DNA of 64,000 nucleotides from Haemophilus parainfluenzae (GCF_014931395.1 NZ_CP063120.1:1099501-1163500); one strand, 5' to 3'. Numbered from the stretch's first letter, positions 1 to 8,858 are shown. A program made the numbers and translations. The notes: generated from the sequence alone by a model not told the origin.

Positions 1-276
1 CGAGAACTATACAATGTCTTGTATCGCGCCTGTTCTTTAGCGAAAAATAACCAGCTTGATATTGAATGTTTAAATTTAAAACCTGTACAAAGTGCGGTCA
101 TTTCTGCGGATGATTTTGGTGAGCAAACACTGGATGAGATCATGGGACAATATGAGGCGAGTGTGCTCCGCGCTTTTTATGCACAATATCCAAGTACGCG
201 AAAATTGGCGCAACGATTAGGCGTATCACACACGGCGATTGCCAATAAATTAAAACAATACGGTATTAGTAAATAA
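1..276 (+). CDS. tyrR: Transcriptional regulator TyrR, C-terminal part (5' end outside window)
   Basis: The frame is open from base 1 and ends at the TAA at 274-276, giving 91 residues of a protein that starts before the window. The last ~25 residues ([20 protein letters not shown], then KQYGI) form a Fis/TyrR-type helix-turn-helix, preceded by a linker ([20 protein letters not shown]) typical of TyrR. TyrR-family proteins control aromatic amino-acid genes; only the DNA-binding end is visible, so sensor and ATPase-like domains cannot be judged. It converges on hflX with an 11-base overlap of the coding ends (266-276). Confidence 0.8.
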   Translation, partial: RELYNVLYRACSLAKNNQLDIECLNLKPVQSAVISADDFGEQTLDEIMGQYEASVLRAFYAQYPSTRKLAQRLGVSHTAIANKLKQYGISK

Positions 277-1621
277 TTTCTGACAGTTTAGGAAATTGTT
301 TACAAAGTTTGAGCCATTCGACTTTATCAATTTGTACATTGAGGATAAATTCACCTTCATCTGAAATTTGCTCGTGACGAATGCTGTCTAATTGATAGAG
401 TGCGTGGCGAATTTTTCCCTCTTGTGGGAGCAGTGTGAGGGTGAAAGAAAGTATCTCGTTTTTCAACCGCACTTTAATGGCTTCAAGTAGTAGATCTAAT
501 CCCTCACCTGAATGTGCTGAAAGATAAACGGCAACGGGCTTATTCTCGTCATCATATTCAATATGAGGCGCCACATTTTCCAATAAATCAATTTTGTTAT
601 ACACCAATAATGCAGGCACTTTATCAGCCTTAATTTCTTCCAACACTAAATTCACAGCTTCAATATTTTCGATTTTTCGAGCATCTGCCGCATCGATGAC
701 GTGCAATAACAAACTGGCTTCTACCGTTTCTTGCAAGGTAGATTTAAAAGCGGAAACTAAATCATGGGGAAGTTGGCGAACGAAACCCACGGTATCGGCG
801 AGAATTGCCGTACCAATATCTTGAATTTGTAAACGTCTTAATGTGGGATCGAGGGTAGCAAAAAGCTGATCCGCCGCATAGACATTGGCTTGCGTGATGA
901 AATTGAATAGTGTTGATTTCCCCGCATTGGTATAACCCACTAAAGAAATGGTCGGAATATCCGCTTTTTGTCGGGTTTGGCGATTTTGATTGCGTTGTTT
1001 TTCGACTTTGGCCAAACGATTTTGCAACTGTGCAATACGAACCTTGATTAAACGGCGATCCGTTTCTAATTGCGTTTCACCAGGACCACGCAATCCAACC
1101 GCACCTTTTTGCTGATCTAAACCTGTTTTTCGGCGGACTAATCGAGTGGATAAATGCTTAAGCTGAGCTAATTCAACTTGCAATTTCCCTTCGTGCGAGC
1201 GGGCTCGTTGGGCAAAAATGTCTAAAATCACCCCCGTGCGATCCACTACGTGGCATTGGCAGATGCTTTCCAAATTACGGGTTTGAGCAGGCGTTAATTG
1301 ATGATTTACCAAAACCACATCAGCATCTAAAGTTTTCACTGCATCCGCAATTTCTTGTGCTTTCCCCTCACCGATAAAGTATTTTGCTTGTGGCGTGGCA
1401 CGGCTTGTGGTGATGATTTGTAAAATCTCAACATTGGCAGATTCTGCTAAAAGTTGGAATTCTTGTAGATCTTCAATGTTTTTATTTTGAGAAAAGAAAA
1501 CATGCACGACGACCGCTTTATCTTTTGTCGATTGGCTATTGTCGCTTGTCTTAGATGACGAAAGTGCGGTTGAAATTTCAGGTGAATTTTCAACCGCACT
1601 TAAACTGATGAAATCGTTCAT
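266..1621 (-). CDS. hflX: Ribosome-associated GTPase HflX
   Basis: 451-residue HflX GTPase, which binds the 50S subunit and helps split or rescue stalled ribosomes. Visible motifs in order: the N-terminal HflX domain with [11 protein letters not shown], the glycine-rich linker [16 protein letters not shown]-loop GYTNAGKST, switch II DTVGF and the guanine motif NKID. It lies 9 bases behind hfq, in the order rluC-hfq-hflX. Compared with the ~426-residue E. coli protein as I remember it, there is an extra N-terminal segment of about 25-30 residues. Most of that segment is encoded by an inverted pair of uptake signal sequences (1562-1601). The true start could therefore lie further in, but no better ribosome site was obvious. 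Confidence 0.95.
   Translation of the reverse strand: MNDFISLSAVENSPEISTALSSSKTSDNSQSTKDKAVVVHVFFSQNKNIEDLQEFQLLAESANVEILQIITTSRATPQAKYFIGEGKAQEIADAVKTLDADVVLVNHQLTPAQTRNLESICQCHVVDRTGVILDIFAQRARSHEGKLQVELAQLKHLSTRLVRRKTGLDQQKGAVGLRGPGETQLETDRRLIKVRIAQLQNRLAKVEKQRNQNRQTRQKADIPTISLVGYTNAGKSTLFNFITQANVYAADQLFATLDPTLRRLQIQDIGTAILADTVGFVRQLPHDLVSAFKSTLQETVEASLLLHVIDAADARKIENIEAVNLVLEEIKADKVPALLVYNKIDLLENVAPHIEYDDENKPVAVYLSAHSGEGLDLLLEAIKVRLKNEILSFTLTLLPQEGKIRHALYQLDSIRHEQISDEGEFILNVQIDKVEWLKLCKQFPKLSEIIY
1562..1601. repeat. Inverted pair of uptake signal sequences inside the 5' end of hflX
   Basis: AAGTGCGGTTGAAA (1562-1575) and its exact reverse complement (1588-1601) are separated by 12 bases, giving a perfect 14-bp stem inside codons ~7-20 of hflX, directly behind hfq. 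On the minus strand the stem is not followed by a T-run, so it is not a canonical terminator, but it could block RNA 3' decay for hfq. Confidence 0.85.
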
Positions 1622-1630
1622 TGAACAGAA

Positions 1631-1915
1631 TTATTCTGCTTGTGTTTCTACTTCCGCTACAGCATCAGAAGCTTGTGCTGCATGATGACCGCCGTTATTA
1701 TTGTGGTGAGAAACAGAACGTGCTGGAACCACAGTTGAAATAGCGTGTTTGTACACCATTTGATTAACCGTGTTTTTTAATAAAATCACGAATTGGTCGA
1801 ATGATTCGATTTGACCCTGTAATTTAATCCCATTAACGAGATAAATCGAAACAGGAATACGTTCACGGCGTAACGCATTCAAATAAGGATCTTGTAATGA
1901 TTGTCCTTTTGCCAT
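1631..1915 (-). CDS. hfq: RNA chaperone Hfq
   Basis: 94-residue Sm-like hexameric chaperone that pairs small RNAs with mRNAs. The Sm1 region ([20 protein letters not shown], then [20 protein letters not shown]) and the Sm2 motif [10 protein letters not shown] are intact; residues 67-94 form a short tail that starts rich in His and Asn ([11 protein letters not shown]). A ribosome site (AAAGGA) sits 7 bases before the ATG at 1915. It is the middle gene of rluC-hfq-hflX and has its own promoter in the rluC-hfq gap. miaA, the usual upstream neighbour in enterics, is absent here. Confidence 0.97.
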   Translation of the reverse strand: MAKGQSLQDPYLNALRRERIPVSIYLVNGIKLQGQIESFDQFVILLKNTVNQMVYKHAISTVVPARSVSHHNNNGGHHAAQASDAVAEVETQAE

Positions 1916-1975
1916 TTTGCTATCCTTTGTTGTTATATGTTAATTAATGATAGAAACGAGTTGTCTCCATCGCCA

Positions 1976-2004
1976 AATATAGCAATAAACATTTTTCTTG
2001 TCTA
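1976..2004 (-). promoter_or_regulatory. Probable sigma-70 promoter of hfq
   Basis: Read on the minus strand: TAGACA (2004-1999), a 17-base spacer, then TATATT (1981-1976), about 60 bases before the hfq start. The -35 element overlaps the rluC stop codon, so hfq can be transcribed separately from rluC. Confidence 0.6.
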
Positions 2005-2982
2005 TGGGTTTATCTCTTTGCTTTCACGCAGTTTTTTCAGAATTGTTTTCATTTTTTTATCTAGTTGTGCATTGAAACGTAATGTTTCGCCCGTTTTAGG
2101 GTGTTCAAATCGAATAGAAAATGCATGTAAAAACAAACGATTGAGTCCGAGATCTTGCATATATTTATCGAATTCTTTATCACCGTATTTATCATCCAGC
2201 GCGATTGGGTGACCTGCATATTGAGTATGAACTCGGATCTGATGGGTTCTTCCCGTTACAGGCGACGCTTTTACTAAGGTCGCATTTTGATAGCGTTCTT
2301 CAATGGCAAATCGGGTTTCTGAAGGTTTACCTTGCTCACTGACTTTAACGATGCGTTCACCACTGGCCAGCTCATTTTTTAATAAAGGCGCTTGTACGAC
2401 TTTCACATGAGATTGCCATTGTCCACGCACGAGTGCGAGATAATCTTTTTGTACGGTTTTAACACGAAGTTGTTCGTGTAAGTTGCGTAAGGTAGAGCGT
2501 TTCTTCGCTACTAATAAGATACCTGATGTATCTCTGTCTAAACGATGAACCAATTCTAAAAAACGGGCTTCAGGACGTAATGCACGCAAGGCTTCAATCA
2601 CGCCAAAATTCAAACCACTCCCGCCATGAACCGCAATGCCAGAAGGTTTGTTTAATACTAATAAACAATCATCTTCAAAAATAATATGGTTTTCAAGGGA
2701 GGCGACTTTATTCAAGTTTTTAGAAATTGGGGCAGTATTTTTTTCAGAAACACGAACTGGAGGCACACGCACCACATCACCATTTTGCAATTTATATTCA
2801 GGTTTGATTCGCCCTTTGTTCACACGTACTTCGCCTTTACGCAGAATGCGATAAATCAAACTTTTTGGCACACCTTTTAATTTTGCTAATAAATAATTAT
2901 CAATGCGTTGTCCTGCTTCATCCTCAGAAATCGTGAGCATTTTGACGGATTGATTGATGATTTTTTCTTGTTTTTCAGTCAT
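2002..2982 (-). CDS. rluC: 23S rRNA pseudouridine synthase RluC
   Basis: 326-residue RluA-family enzyme, expected to make the pseudouridines at 955, 2504 and 2580 of 23S rRNA. An S4 RNA-binding domain occupies roughly residues 18-80 (GQRIDNYLLAKLKGVPKSLI). The catalytic motif HRLDRDTSG follows at about residue 145 and carries the catalytic Asp. Later conserved blocks are TGRTHQIRVH and LDDKYGD. Length is normal. It is transcribed towards hfq and is divergent from rne, which is also its neighbour in other gammaproteobacteria. Confidence 0.93.
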   Translation of the reverse strand: MTEKQEKIINQSVKMLTISEDEAGQRIDNYLLAKLKGVPKSLIYRILRKGEVRVNKGRIKPEYKLQNGDVVRVPPVRVSEKNTAPISKNLNKVASLENHIIFEDDCLLVLNKPSGIAVHGGSGLNFGVIEALRALRPEARFLELVHRLDRDTSGILLVAKKRSTLRNLHEQLRVKTVQKDYLALVRGQWQSHVKVVQAPLLKNELASGERIVKVSEQGKPSETRFAIEERYQNATLVKASPVTGRTHQIRVHTQYAGHPIALDDKYGDKEFDKYMQDLGLNRLFLHAFSIRFEHPKTGETLRFNAQLDKKMKTILKKLRESKEINP

Positions 2983-3409
2983 TGAATCTGTCCTTTAAAA
3001 ATTGGGCTGAATCATATCACAATATCCCTAGTGATAATAGCAAGAATGCCTTGCTAATTTAGCCCTGAATGTGGATAATAGAGCGTCCTTCTGCGCCTAA
3101 AATTTGGCATTTAGAAAGCGATTTTGTATGTTGGTCAAAACTCAATGCAGCGAATGGCATAAGACATTGATAATCAACATATTTTTCTTGAAGGTTAACG
3201 CTTCCTTGCAATGCGTAATTAACACACCGCATTGTTTTACGAAAATTGTCTTAGATAACAATTGAGTATGCTATCAATGCACCCAGCAACACACAGTCGT
3301 GAGATTGACTGTTCGCGAGAAACACGAGGTCGATGGCTAAGGTCAGTAAATCTGTAAAGTGCGGTTAATTTTCAAGGTATTTTTAGATAATTCAAACGAG
3401 AAATTGACA
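2983..3409 (+). promoter_or_regulatory. rluC-rne intergenic region and rne 5' leader
   Basis: 427 bases without a convincing gene, between divergent rluC and rne. A possible extended -10 (TG at 3269-3270, TATCAA at 3272-3277) would place the rne start near 3284 and leave a ~125-nt leader. A -35-like TTGTCT lies at 3246-3251, with an overlong 20-base spacer. Long rne leaders in enterics are RNase E targets for feedback control; whether this one is too is inference. A USS (AAGTGCGGT) lies at the end of the leader, about 50 bases before the start codon. Confidence 0.4.
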
Positions 3410-6223
3410 ATGAAAAGAATGTTAATCAATGCGACTCAAAAAGAAGAGTTGCGCGTTGCGTTGGTCGATGGCCAGCGTTTATTTGACTTGGATATTGAAA
3501 GTCCGGGTCATGAACAGAAAAAAGCGAATATTTACAAAGGGAAAATCACTCGCGTAGAGCCGAGTTTAGAAGCAGCCTTTGTAGATTATGGTGCAGAGCG
3601 CCATGGCTTCCTTCCTTTAAAAGAAATTGCCCGCGAATATTTCCCTGCTGATTATGTGTTCCAAGGTCGTCCAAATATCCGTGATATTTTGACCGAAGGT
3701 CAAGAAGTGATCGTTCAGGTAAACAAAGAAGAACGCGGCAATAAAGGCGCAGCCTTAACCACTTTTGTTTCCCTTGCCGGTAGTTATTTGGTGATTATGC
3801 CAAACAATCCTCGTGCAGGTGGTATCTCTCGCCGTATTGAAGGTGATGAACGTATCGAATTAAAAGAAGCATTGAGTTCTTTAGATGTACCAGAAGGCGT
3901 TGGTCTTATCGTGCGTACAGCGGGTGTAGGTAAATCACCAGAAGAATTACAATGGGACTTGAAAGTACTTTTACATCATTGGGAAGCGATCAAACAAGCT
4001 TCACAAAGTCGTCCAGCGCCGTTCTTAATTCACCAAGAAAGTGATGTGATCGTGCGTGCGATCCGTGATTATTTGCGTCGTGATATCGGTGAGATTTTAA
4101 TTGATAGCCCGAAAGTATTTGAAAAAGCGAAAGCGCACATCAAACTTGTACGTCCAGATTTCATCAATCGTGTGAAACTGTATCAAGGTGAAGTGCCGTT
4201 ATTTAGCCACTATCAAATTGAGTCACAAATTGAATCAGCCTTCCAACGTGAAGTGCGTTTACCTTCTGGCGGTTCAATTGTCATTGATGTGACAGAAGCG
4301 TTAACGGCGATCGATATCAACTCGGCGCGTTCAACTCGTGGTGGTGACATTGAAGAAACCGCATTAAATACCAACCTTGAAGCGGCAGATGAAATTGCTC
4401 GTCAATTACGTTTACGTGACTTAGGTGGGTTAGTGGTTATCGATTTCATTGATATGACACCTGTTCGTCACCAACGTGAAGTTGAAAACCGTATTCGTGA
4501 TGCGGTACGTCAAGACCGTGCGCGTATTCAAATCAGCCGTATTTCTCGCTTCGGCTTATTGGAAATGTCGCGTCAGCGTTTAAGTCCATCATTAGGTGAA
4601 TCTTCTCACCATGTTTGCCCACGCTGTCAAGGTACGGGTAAAGTGCGTGATAATGAAAGTTTATCACTTTCTATCTTACGTTTAATTGAAGAAGAAGCGT
4701 TAAAAGAAAACACCAAACAAGTGCACACCATCGTGCCTGTACAAATAGCGTCTTACTTACTTAATGAAAAACGTAAAGCCGTTCATAGCATCGAAAAACG
4801 CCATGATGTTGATATTATCGTGGTGCCAAATGAAGCAATGGAAACGCCACATTTCAGCGTATTCCGTGTTCGTGAGGGCGAAGAGCTAAATGAATTAAGC
4901 TATAACTTAACGAAATTCCATGATGCACAAGACGATACATTTGTACCAGAAGAGTCTCTTGTTTCTCGCAATATCGAAAATGCAGCAGTGACCGCTGAGC
5001 AAGTGATGGAAAGTGCAGCAGTATCTCTATCGATTCCAACGGCTGCACCAGCACCAGTTGAGCGTAAATCGGAAGAACCGTCATTGTTTGCAAAAATTGT
5101 TGCCGCAATTAAAGGTTTATTTGCTTCTGAACCAAAAGAAGAAGAGAAAAACCAAAACAACCGCAACAATCGTAACAACAACCGTAATAATCGTCGTAAT
5201 CAAGATCGTCGTAATAATCGTCGTTCTCGCAATAACGAAAATAACGATAATGCGAAAAATACAGATGAAGAAAATGCGCGTCCAACTCGCGAGCGTGTGA
5301 ATAATCGTCGCAATCGTCGTAACGCGAATGAAGAAGTGACATCTGAAAGTGCGGTTAATTTTGCTAATGTTTCTGATGATAATCGTCAAGAAGAAAAAGC
5401 AGAAAAACCAGTAGCAGAGCGTCGTCAACGTCGTGATTTACGTAAACGTGTTCGTATTGATGACAATCCAAATGATGTAACTGAAAATGTTACTGAAGCA
5501 GTTGAAGTGCCAGCTGTTGAGACTGTTCAAAATCAAGTGGTTGAAAACAATGTAGCAGATAATGCTGAAGATAAACCACGTCAAGAACGTCAGCGTCGTA
5601 CTCCACGTCATTTACGTACATCGAATAATCAACGCCGCCGCCGTAATGAAGTGAAGTCACCAATGCCATTATTTGCGGCAGTTGCTTCACCTGAATTAGC
5701 AAGCGGTAAAGTATGCATCGATTATTCTGCTGTGAATGCAGCGAAAGAAAGCAATTTCTTATCGGTGGATGAATTACTTGAGCAAGAAAAAACGAAAAAA
5801 GGTGTAATTACCCCGGCAACAGGTATTGTCGTGGAAGAAAAATCAGTTGAAGCACAACCAGCGTTAGATTTCATTACTCAACCGGCAAATGAAGCGGTTC
5901 AACAGAAAGTGCAAGAATCATTAGAACGCTTGCATCATAAATCAGAACCTGTTGCTCAAGTTGCAACGACAGAAGTTGAACCACAAGAGAAAACAGAGTT
6001 TGTTCGCTCTTATGTGTTCACTGGTCGTGCAGGCACCATTTCAGCAGTACAGCACACAAAAGCAGCGATGACATTAGCTAAAGCACCAGATGAAGAGTCT
6101 AAACCATTCCCAATTGTAGAATGGACGGAGTCTCGCTATTACTTTAATGGTAAAGGCGCCGCAGGCCATCATAGTGCAATTAGTCATATTTATTCTGAAG
6201 CGACACAAGCAAAAGCAGAGTAA
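3410..6223 (+). CDS. rne: Ribonuclease E
   Basis: 937-residue endoribonuclease E, the core of the RNA degradosome and of rRNA/tRNA processing. I start at the ATG at 3410 ([15 protein letters not shown]), which matches the family. An upstream in-frame GTG at 3359 lies within a USS and is unlikely. Domains: S1 RNA-binding (~residues 37-120), the DNase I-like catalytic domain with Asp in [19 protein letters not shown] and VVIDFIDM, and the zinc link CPRCQGTG. The C-terminal ~400 residues are disordered: an Asn/Arg-rich stretch from about residue 580 ([20 protein letters not shown]) and further Arg-rich blocks that would serve as RNA-binding scaffold. A USS (AAGTGCGGT) lies in this tail. Confidence 0.96.
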   Translation: MKRMLINATQKEELRVALVDGQRLFDLDIESPGHEQKKANIYKGKITRVEPSLEAAFVDYGAERHGFLPLKEIAREYFPADYVFQGRPNIRDILTEGQEVIVQVNKEERGNKGAALTTFVSLAGSYLVIMPNNPRAGGISRRIEGDERIELKEALSSLDVPEGVGLIVRTAGVGKSPEELQWDLKVLLHHWEAIKQASQSRPAPFLIHQESDVIVRAIRDYLRRDIGEILIDSPKVFEKAKAHIKLVRPDFINRVKLYQGEVPLFSHYQIESQIESAFQREVRLPSGGSIVIDVTEALTAIDINSARSTRGGDIEETALNTNLEAADEIARQLRLRDLGGLVVIDFIDMTPVRHQREVENRIRDAVRQDRARIQISRISRFGLLEMSRQRLSPSLGESSHHVCPRCQGTGKVRDNESLSLSILRLIEEEALKENTKQVHTIVPVQIASYLLNEKRKAVHSIEKRHDVDIIVVPNEAMETPHFSVFRVREGEELNELSYNLTKFHDAQDDTFVPEESLVSRNIENAAVTAEQVMESAAVSLSIPTAAPAPVERKSEEPSLFAKIVAAIKGLFASEPKEEEKNQNNRNNRNNNRNNRRNQDRRNNRRSRNNENNDNAKNTDEENARPTRERVNNRRNRRNANEEVTSESAVNFANVSDDNRQEEKAEKPVAERRQRRDLRKRVRIDDNPNDVTENVTEAVEVPAVETVQNQVVENNVADNAEDKPRQERQRRTPRHLRTSNNQRRRRNEVKSPMPLFAAVASPELASGKVCIDYSAVNAAKESNFLSVDELLEQEKTKKGVITPATGIVVEEKSVEAQPALDFITQPANEAVQQKVQESLERLHHKSEPVAQVATTEVEPQEKTEFVRSYVFTGRAGTISAVQHTKAAMTLAKAPDEESKPFPIVEWTESRYYFNGKGAAGHHSAISHIYSEATQAKAE

Positions 6224-6238
6224 TATCTCAATAATAAA

Positions 6239-6266
6239 AGCGGAGCCAGTAGGTTCCGTTTTTTAT
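6239..6266 (+). terminator. Terminator of rne
   Basis: CGGAGCC-agta-GGTTCCG (one G-U pair) followed by TTTTTTATTTT, about 17 bases after the rne stop codon. Confidence 0.75.
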
Positions 6267-6378
6267 TTTGTGCATTTTTAAAACATAGTGATTTAAAAGT
6301 AGTCAGTCAGATAATTTTTTTATTTTCTTGCTTGACGGGGTGGGGGAAAAAACGTATTATTCACCTCGCTTAAATCAC

Positions 6379-6468
6379 GGAGGAATGGTCGAGTGGTTGA
6401 AGGCACCGGTCTTGAAAACCGGCGAGGGTTTACGCCCTCCGTGAGTTCGAATCTCACTTCCTCCGCCA
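6379..6468 (+). tRNA. tRNA-Ser (anticodon TGA)
   Basis: 90-nt class II tRNA. The acceptor arms GGAGGAA and TTCCTCC pair perfectly. The anticodon loop CTTGAAA gives TGA. The long variable arm (GCGAGGGTTTACGCCCTCC region), the T-loop GTTCGAATC and an encoded CCA are all present. It follows the rne terminator. Confidence 0.95.
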
Positions 6469-6476
6469 TCAAATTC

Positions 6477-6513
6477 AAAAAATCCCTAAATCGAAAGATT
6501 TAGGGATTTTTAC
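6477..6513. terminator. Bidirectional terminator, tRNA-Ser / priC
   Basis: AAATCCCTAAATC-gaaa-GATTTAGGGATTT with a flanking T-run on the plus strand and an A-run upstream (T-run on minus). It separates the plus-strand tRNA from convergent priC. Confidence 0.85.
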
Positions 6514-6536
6514 TTTTTAGTCGATTAAAAAATATC

Positions 6537-7118
6537 TTATTTTTTGACCGCACTTTCTTGGGCCTCTTTAAAGGCAAGGTATTCTTCTAAGGTCTCAATC
6601 GCTTCTAAACATTTTTGACGACGCGTTAAATAAATTGCGGCTGTTTGCTTATGCATATCTCGTTGAATATCTGTTTGTGCCGTATCCGCTTGTGCTTTAG
6701 CTTCTTCGTATTTTTCCGTGAGTTGCTGCAAGGCTTCATAATATTTCTCTAAACGCTCTCTTGGAGGGAGGCGATGAATGCTATGTTGTGATTTGCTACT
6801 TGCAACTTGTGGCTCTGCTATTTTCGGTTGAATGGGCTTTTTATGCTTGCGATTCATGGCTTCAGTCAAGGCGGTACATTGCCCTAAAAGATGTTCTGCC
6901 ATAAATACAATTTGCTCTTCATTTTGATGGGGGATATTAGATAGCTTAGTTAAGCTTTGCTGGATTTCTTTGAGATAAAAACCGACAGTTTCAAAATCTT
7001 CAGTAAATAAAGTGCGGTTAAATTTAGCATTGATTTTTTTATCAGAGTCAGCTTGATAGGCGTGAGTCAGTTGCTGTACTTTTTGTTCGAGCGTATTGAG
7101 TAATGATTGAATAGACAT
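6537..7118 (-). CDS. priC: Primosomal replication protein PriC (N'')
   Basis: 193-residue, mostly helical protein resembling PriC, which reloads DnaB at stalled forks. The segment LLGQCTALTEAM and the block RLPPRERLEKYYEALQQL are typical of the family. Length is slightly above the E. coli protein. A USS lies in the coding region near 7010-7020 and another overlaps the 3' end. The ribosome site (GGGGA) sits inside the 3' arm of the terminator hairpin of the upstream transporter gene (7124-7150), which may hold translation down. Confidence 0.8.
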   Translation of the reverse strand: MSIQSLLNTLEQKVQQLTHAYQADSDKKINAKFNRTLFTEDFETVGFYLKEIQQSLTKLSNIPHQNEEQIVFMAEHLLGQCTALTEAMNRKHKKPIQPKIAEPQVASSKSQHSIHRLPPRERLEKYYEALQQLTEKYEEAKAQADTAQTDIQRDMHKQTAAIYLTRRQKCLEAIETLEEYLAFKEAQESAVKK

Positions 7119-7150
7119 AAAAAAATCCCCGCATGATGAATGCAGGGATT
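7119..7150 (-). terminator. Terminator of the YuiF-type transporter, overlapping the priC ribosome site
   Basis: Minus strand: AATCCCTGCAT-tcatc-ATGCGGGGATT (one C-A mismatch) followed by seven T. The T-run ends directly at the priC ATG at 7118, so the GGGGA ribosome site of priC is part of the stem. Confidence 0.75.
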
Positions 7151-7157
7151 ATAACGA

Positions 7158-8510
7158 TTAAAGGGTCATGGCTGCAATCCAACCGAATGCTAATAATGGG
7201 ATGTTGTAGTGAATAAAGGTTGGTACAACAGAATCCCAAATGTGGTCATGTTTACCATCCATATTCAAACCGGATGTTGGACCAAGTGTGGAGTCAGAAG
7301 CCGGTGAACCCGCATCCCCTAATGCCGCCGCTACACCTACGATAGCCACTGTTGCAAGTGGTGAGAAACCAAAAGAGAGACAAAGTGGTACATAAATTGA
7401 GGTGATAATTGGCACGGTTGAGAAAGAAGAGCCAATCCCCATGGTAATCAATAGCCCAACGAGTAGCATCAAGAATGCCGCAACGCCTTTGCTTTGAATC
7501 ACACCCGTTGAAAGTGCATCAACTAACTCCTTCACACCACTTGTGCTATTAATCACATTGGCAAAACCAGAAGCTGCAATCATCACAAAGCCAATCATTG
7601 CCATTAAGCGTAAACCTTGTTGGAAAATATCGTTACTTTCTTTGAGTTTGAAAATACCAAATGCACCGAAAATCACTAAACCGACTAAGCCACCAATGAT
7701 AGTTGAACTTGTGAAAAGCTGGGTAGCAAACGTGGCGACAATGGCGACTACACTTGCGGTAATTTGAATCGGTTTAATGTTCGCAATGTGTTGTTCAATT
7801 TCAGTTGTGGTTGGTTCTGCCGTTGTCACAACATATTCGCGTGGTTTGCGATAGGTAACAAATACGGCGGTGAGTAAACCAAGAATCATACCAATAACAG
7901 GGATAAGCATAGCGAAAGAAACTTCACCAACACTGGTTTGTAAACCGAGTGGGGCACCAGCAAGATTGATATTTTTTACTAAAACGCTTTCGATAAAAAT
8001 TTTCCCGAAGCCAACCGGCAAGATCATATAGGTTGCGGTTAAACCAAAGGTAATAATGCAAGCGACTGCACGACGATCGATTTTTAAACGGTTAAAAATA
8101 GAAAGTAAAGGTGGTACCACAATCGGAATAAACGCAATGTGCACTGGGAGCAAGTTTTGGGATGAAATTGAGAATAAAAGCAAAATACCAAGTAGCATAT
8201 ATTTAAACCACGCTAAATTTTTATCGGTTGGTGTTTTGTTCATTCGAGTAATAATTTTATAAGCAAGCAAATCAGTGATGCCAGATTTTGAAATTGCAAT
8301 GGCAAATGCACCGAGCATCGCATAGTTCATCGCCACTTCAGCACCACCACCTAAGCCGCCTGTAAAGGTTTCAATGGTTTTGCTTAAACCTAGGTCTCCG
8401 CATAAGCCGGCTGTAAGCGCGGAAATTACCAGTGCGATAACCACGTTCACGCGCAGTAGGCTTAATGCCAGTAGTACGACAATTGAAATAACAACGGGAT
8501 TCGATAGCAT
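7158..8510 (-). CDS. YuiF-type Na+/H+ antiporter-family transporter, probable histidine uptake
   Basis: 450-residue polytopic membrane protein of the Na+/H+ antiporter family (YuiF type). I count about 11-12 hydrophobic segments. Family features include a glycine-rich segment (ETFTGGLGGGAEVAMNYAM) and a conserved stretch near the C terminus (GDAGSPASDSTLGPTSGLNM). It begins after AAGGA at ATG 8510. The family name suggests sodium/proton exchange. However, upstream lies a complete histidine attenuator (8612-8761), so the natural substrate is more likely histidine; I recall comparative-genomic work making the same prediction for Pasteurellaceae. Regulation by His-tRNA charging is read from the sequence; the substrate is inferred. 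Confidence 0.8.
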   Translation of the reverse strand: MLSNPVVISIVVLLALSLLRVNVVIALVISALTAGLCGDLGLSKTIETFTGGLGGGAEVAMNYAMLGAFAIAISKSGITDLLAYKIITRMNKTPTDKNLAWFKYMLLGILLLFSISSQNLLPVHIAFIPIVVPPLLSIFNRLKIDRRAVACIITFGLTATYMILPVGFGKIFIESVLVKNINLAGAPLGLQTSVGEVSFAMLIPVIGMILGLLTAVFVTYRKPREYVVTTAEPTTTEIEQHIANIKPIQITASVVAIVATFATQLFTSSTIIGGLVGLVIFGAFGIFKLKESNDIFQQGLRLMAMIGFVMIAASGFANVINSTSGVKELVDALSTGVIQSKGVAAFLMLLVGLLITMGIGSSFSTVPIITSIYVPLCLSFGFSPLATVAIVGVAAALGDAGSPASDSTLGPTSGLNMDGKHDHIWDSVVPTFIHYNIPLLAFGWIAAMTL

Positions 8511-8528
8511 ATTGTTGTTCCTTATTGA

Positions 8529-8585
8529 TTAATTAAACTTAAAAGGTCGCATAAAAGAAAATTGATTTAAGGTTAAATGTCGCAT
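8529..8585 (-). CDS. Possible 18-residue small ORF between attenuator and transporter
   Basis: On the minus strand an ATG at 8585 opens MRHLTLNQFSFMRPFKFN and stops at TAA 8531-8529. It has a good ribosome site (AGGAG, 8 bases upstream), better than that of many genes nearby. The stop lies 18 bases before the transporter ATG, so translational coupling is possible. I know no homologue, and it may be chance. Confidence 0.35.
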   Translation of the reverse strand: MRHLTLNQFSFMRPFKFN

Positions 8586-8611
8586 AGTAATAAACTCCTG
8601 TAAATTGATAA

Positions 8612-8647
8612 TAAAACAAAACCCCTCGAAAGTTGCCTTCCGAGGGG
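8612..8647 (-). terminator. Histidine attenuator terminator
   Basis: Minus strand: CCCCTCG at 8647-8641 pairs with CGAGGGG at 8628-8622, followed by TTTTGTTTTAT. The 5' arm contains CTCGGAAG, which can instead pair with the antiterminator segment CTTCCGAG at 8684-8677. Confidence 0.88.
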
Positions 8648-8676
8648 TAAGATTTTTTTGATCTTTATCTTGTCAG

Positions 8677-8696
8677 CTCGGAAGAAATCTTCCAAG
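8677..8696 (-). promoter_or_regulatory. Pause/antiterminator segment of the His attenuator
   Basis: CTTGGAAG (8696-8689) pairs with CTTCCGAG (8684-8677, one G-U) to form the 1:2 stem. The same CTTCCGAG is fully complementary to CTCGGAAG in the terminator arm (8644-8637), giving the alternative 2:3 antiterminator. All three mutually exclusive stems of a classical attenuator are therefore present. Confidence 0.8.
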
Positions 8697-8716
8697 CACG
8701 CCAACAGCCTGAAAGA

Positions 8717-8761
8717 TTATTCAGTTGAATGGCGATGATGGTGACGAAGGATAAAGTTCAT
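8717..8761 (-). CDS. Histidine leader peptide
   Basis: 14-codon ORF read from ATG 8761 to TAA 8719-8717: MNFILRHHHRHSTE, with four His codons in a five-residue run HHHRH. A GAGAG ribosome site lies upstream. Low charged His-tRNA would stall the ribosome at the His run, free the antiterminator and allow transcription into the transporter gene. Too short for standard gene callers. Confidence 0.9.
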   Translation of the reverse strand: MNFILRHHHRHSTE

Positions 8762-8803
8762 TTGAAACTCTCTTATTTAGATAACTAAATCGAATTACTT
8801 TTT

Positions 8804-8832
8804 AAAATACGGTAAACCGAAAACGATTGCAA
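8804..8832 (-). promoter_or_regulatory. Promoter of the His-attenuated transporter operon
   Basis: Minus strand: TTGCAA (8832-8827), spacer of exactly 17, TATTTT (8809-8804), about 43 bases before the leader ATG. Confidence 0.6.
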
Positions 8833-8858
8833 GCCTTTTTTCTAAAAAATTTTGAAAA

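Noticed and set aside
3359..3409. GTG-initiated N-terminal extension of RNase E
   Set aside because: The GTG is part of a USS (AAGTGCGGT), and the family start [10 protein letters not shown] lies at 3410.
5160..5330. Possible simple-sequence phase-variation tract in rne
   Set aside because: Units are degenerate AAT/CGT codons in frame, not exact tandem repeats that would shift the frame.
5109..5428. Several overlapping minus-strand frames with Tyr/Asp or Ile/Thr runs in the rne tail
   Set aside because: They are shadows of the Asn/Arg-rich codons (AAT, CGT) of RNase E.
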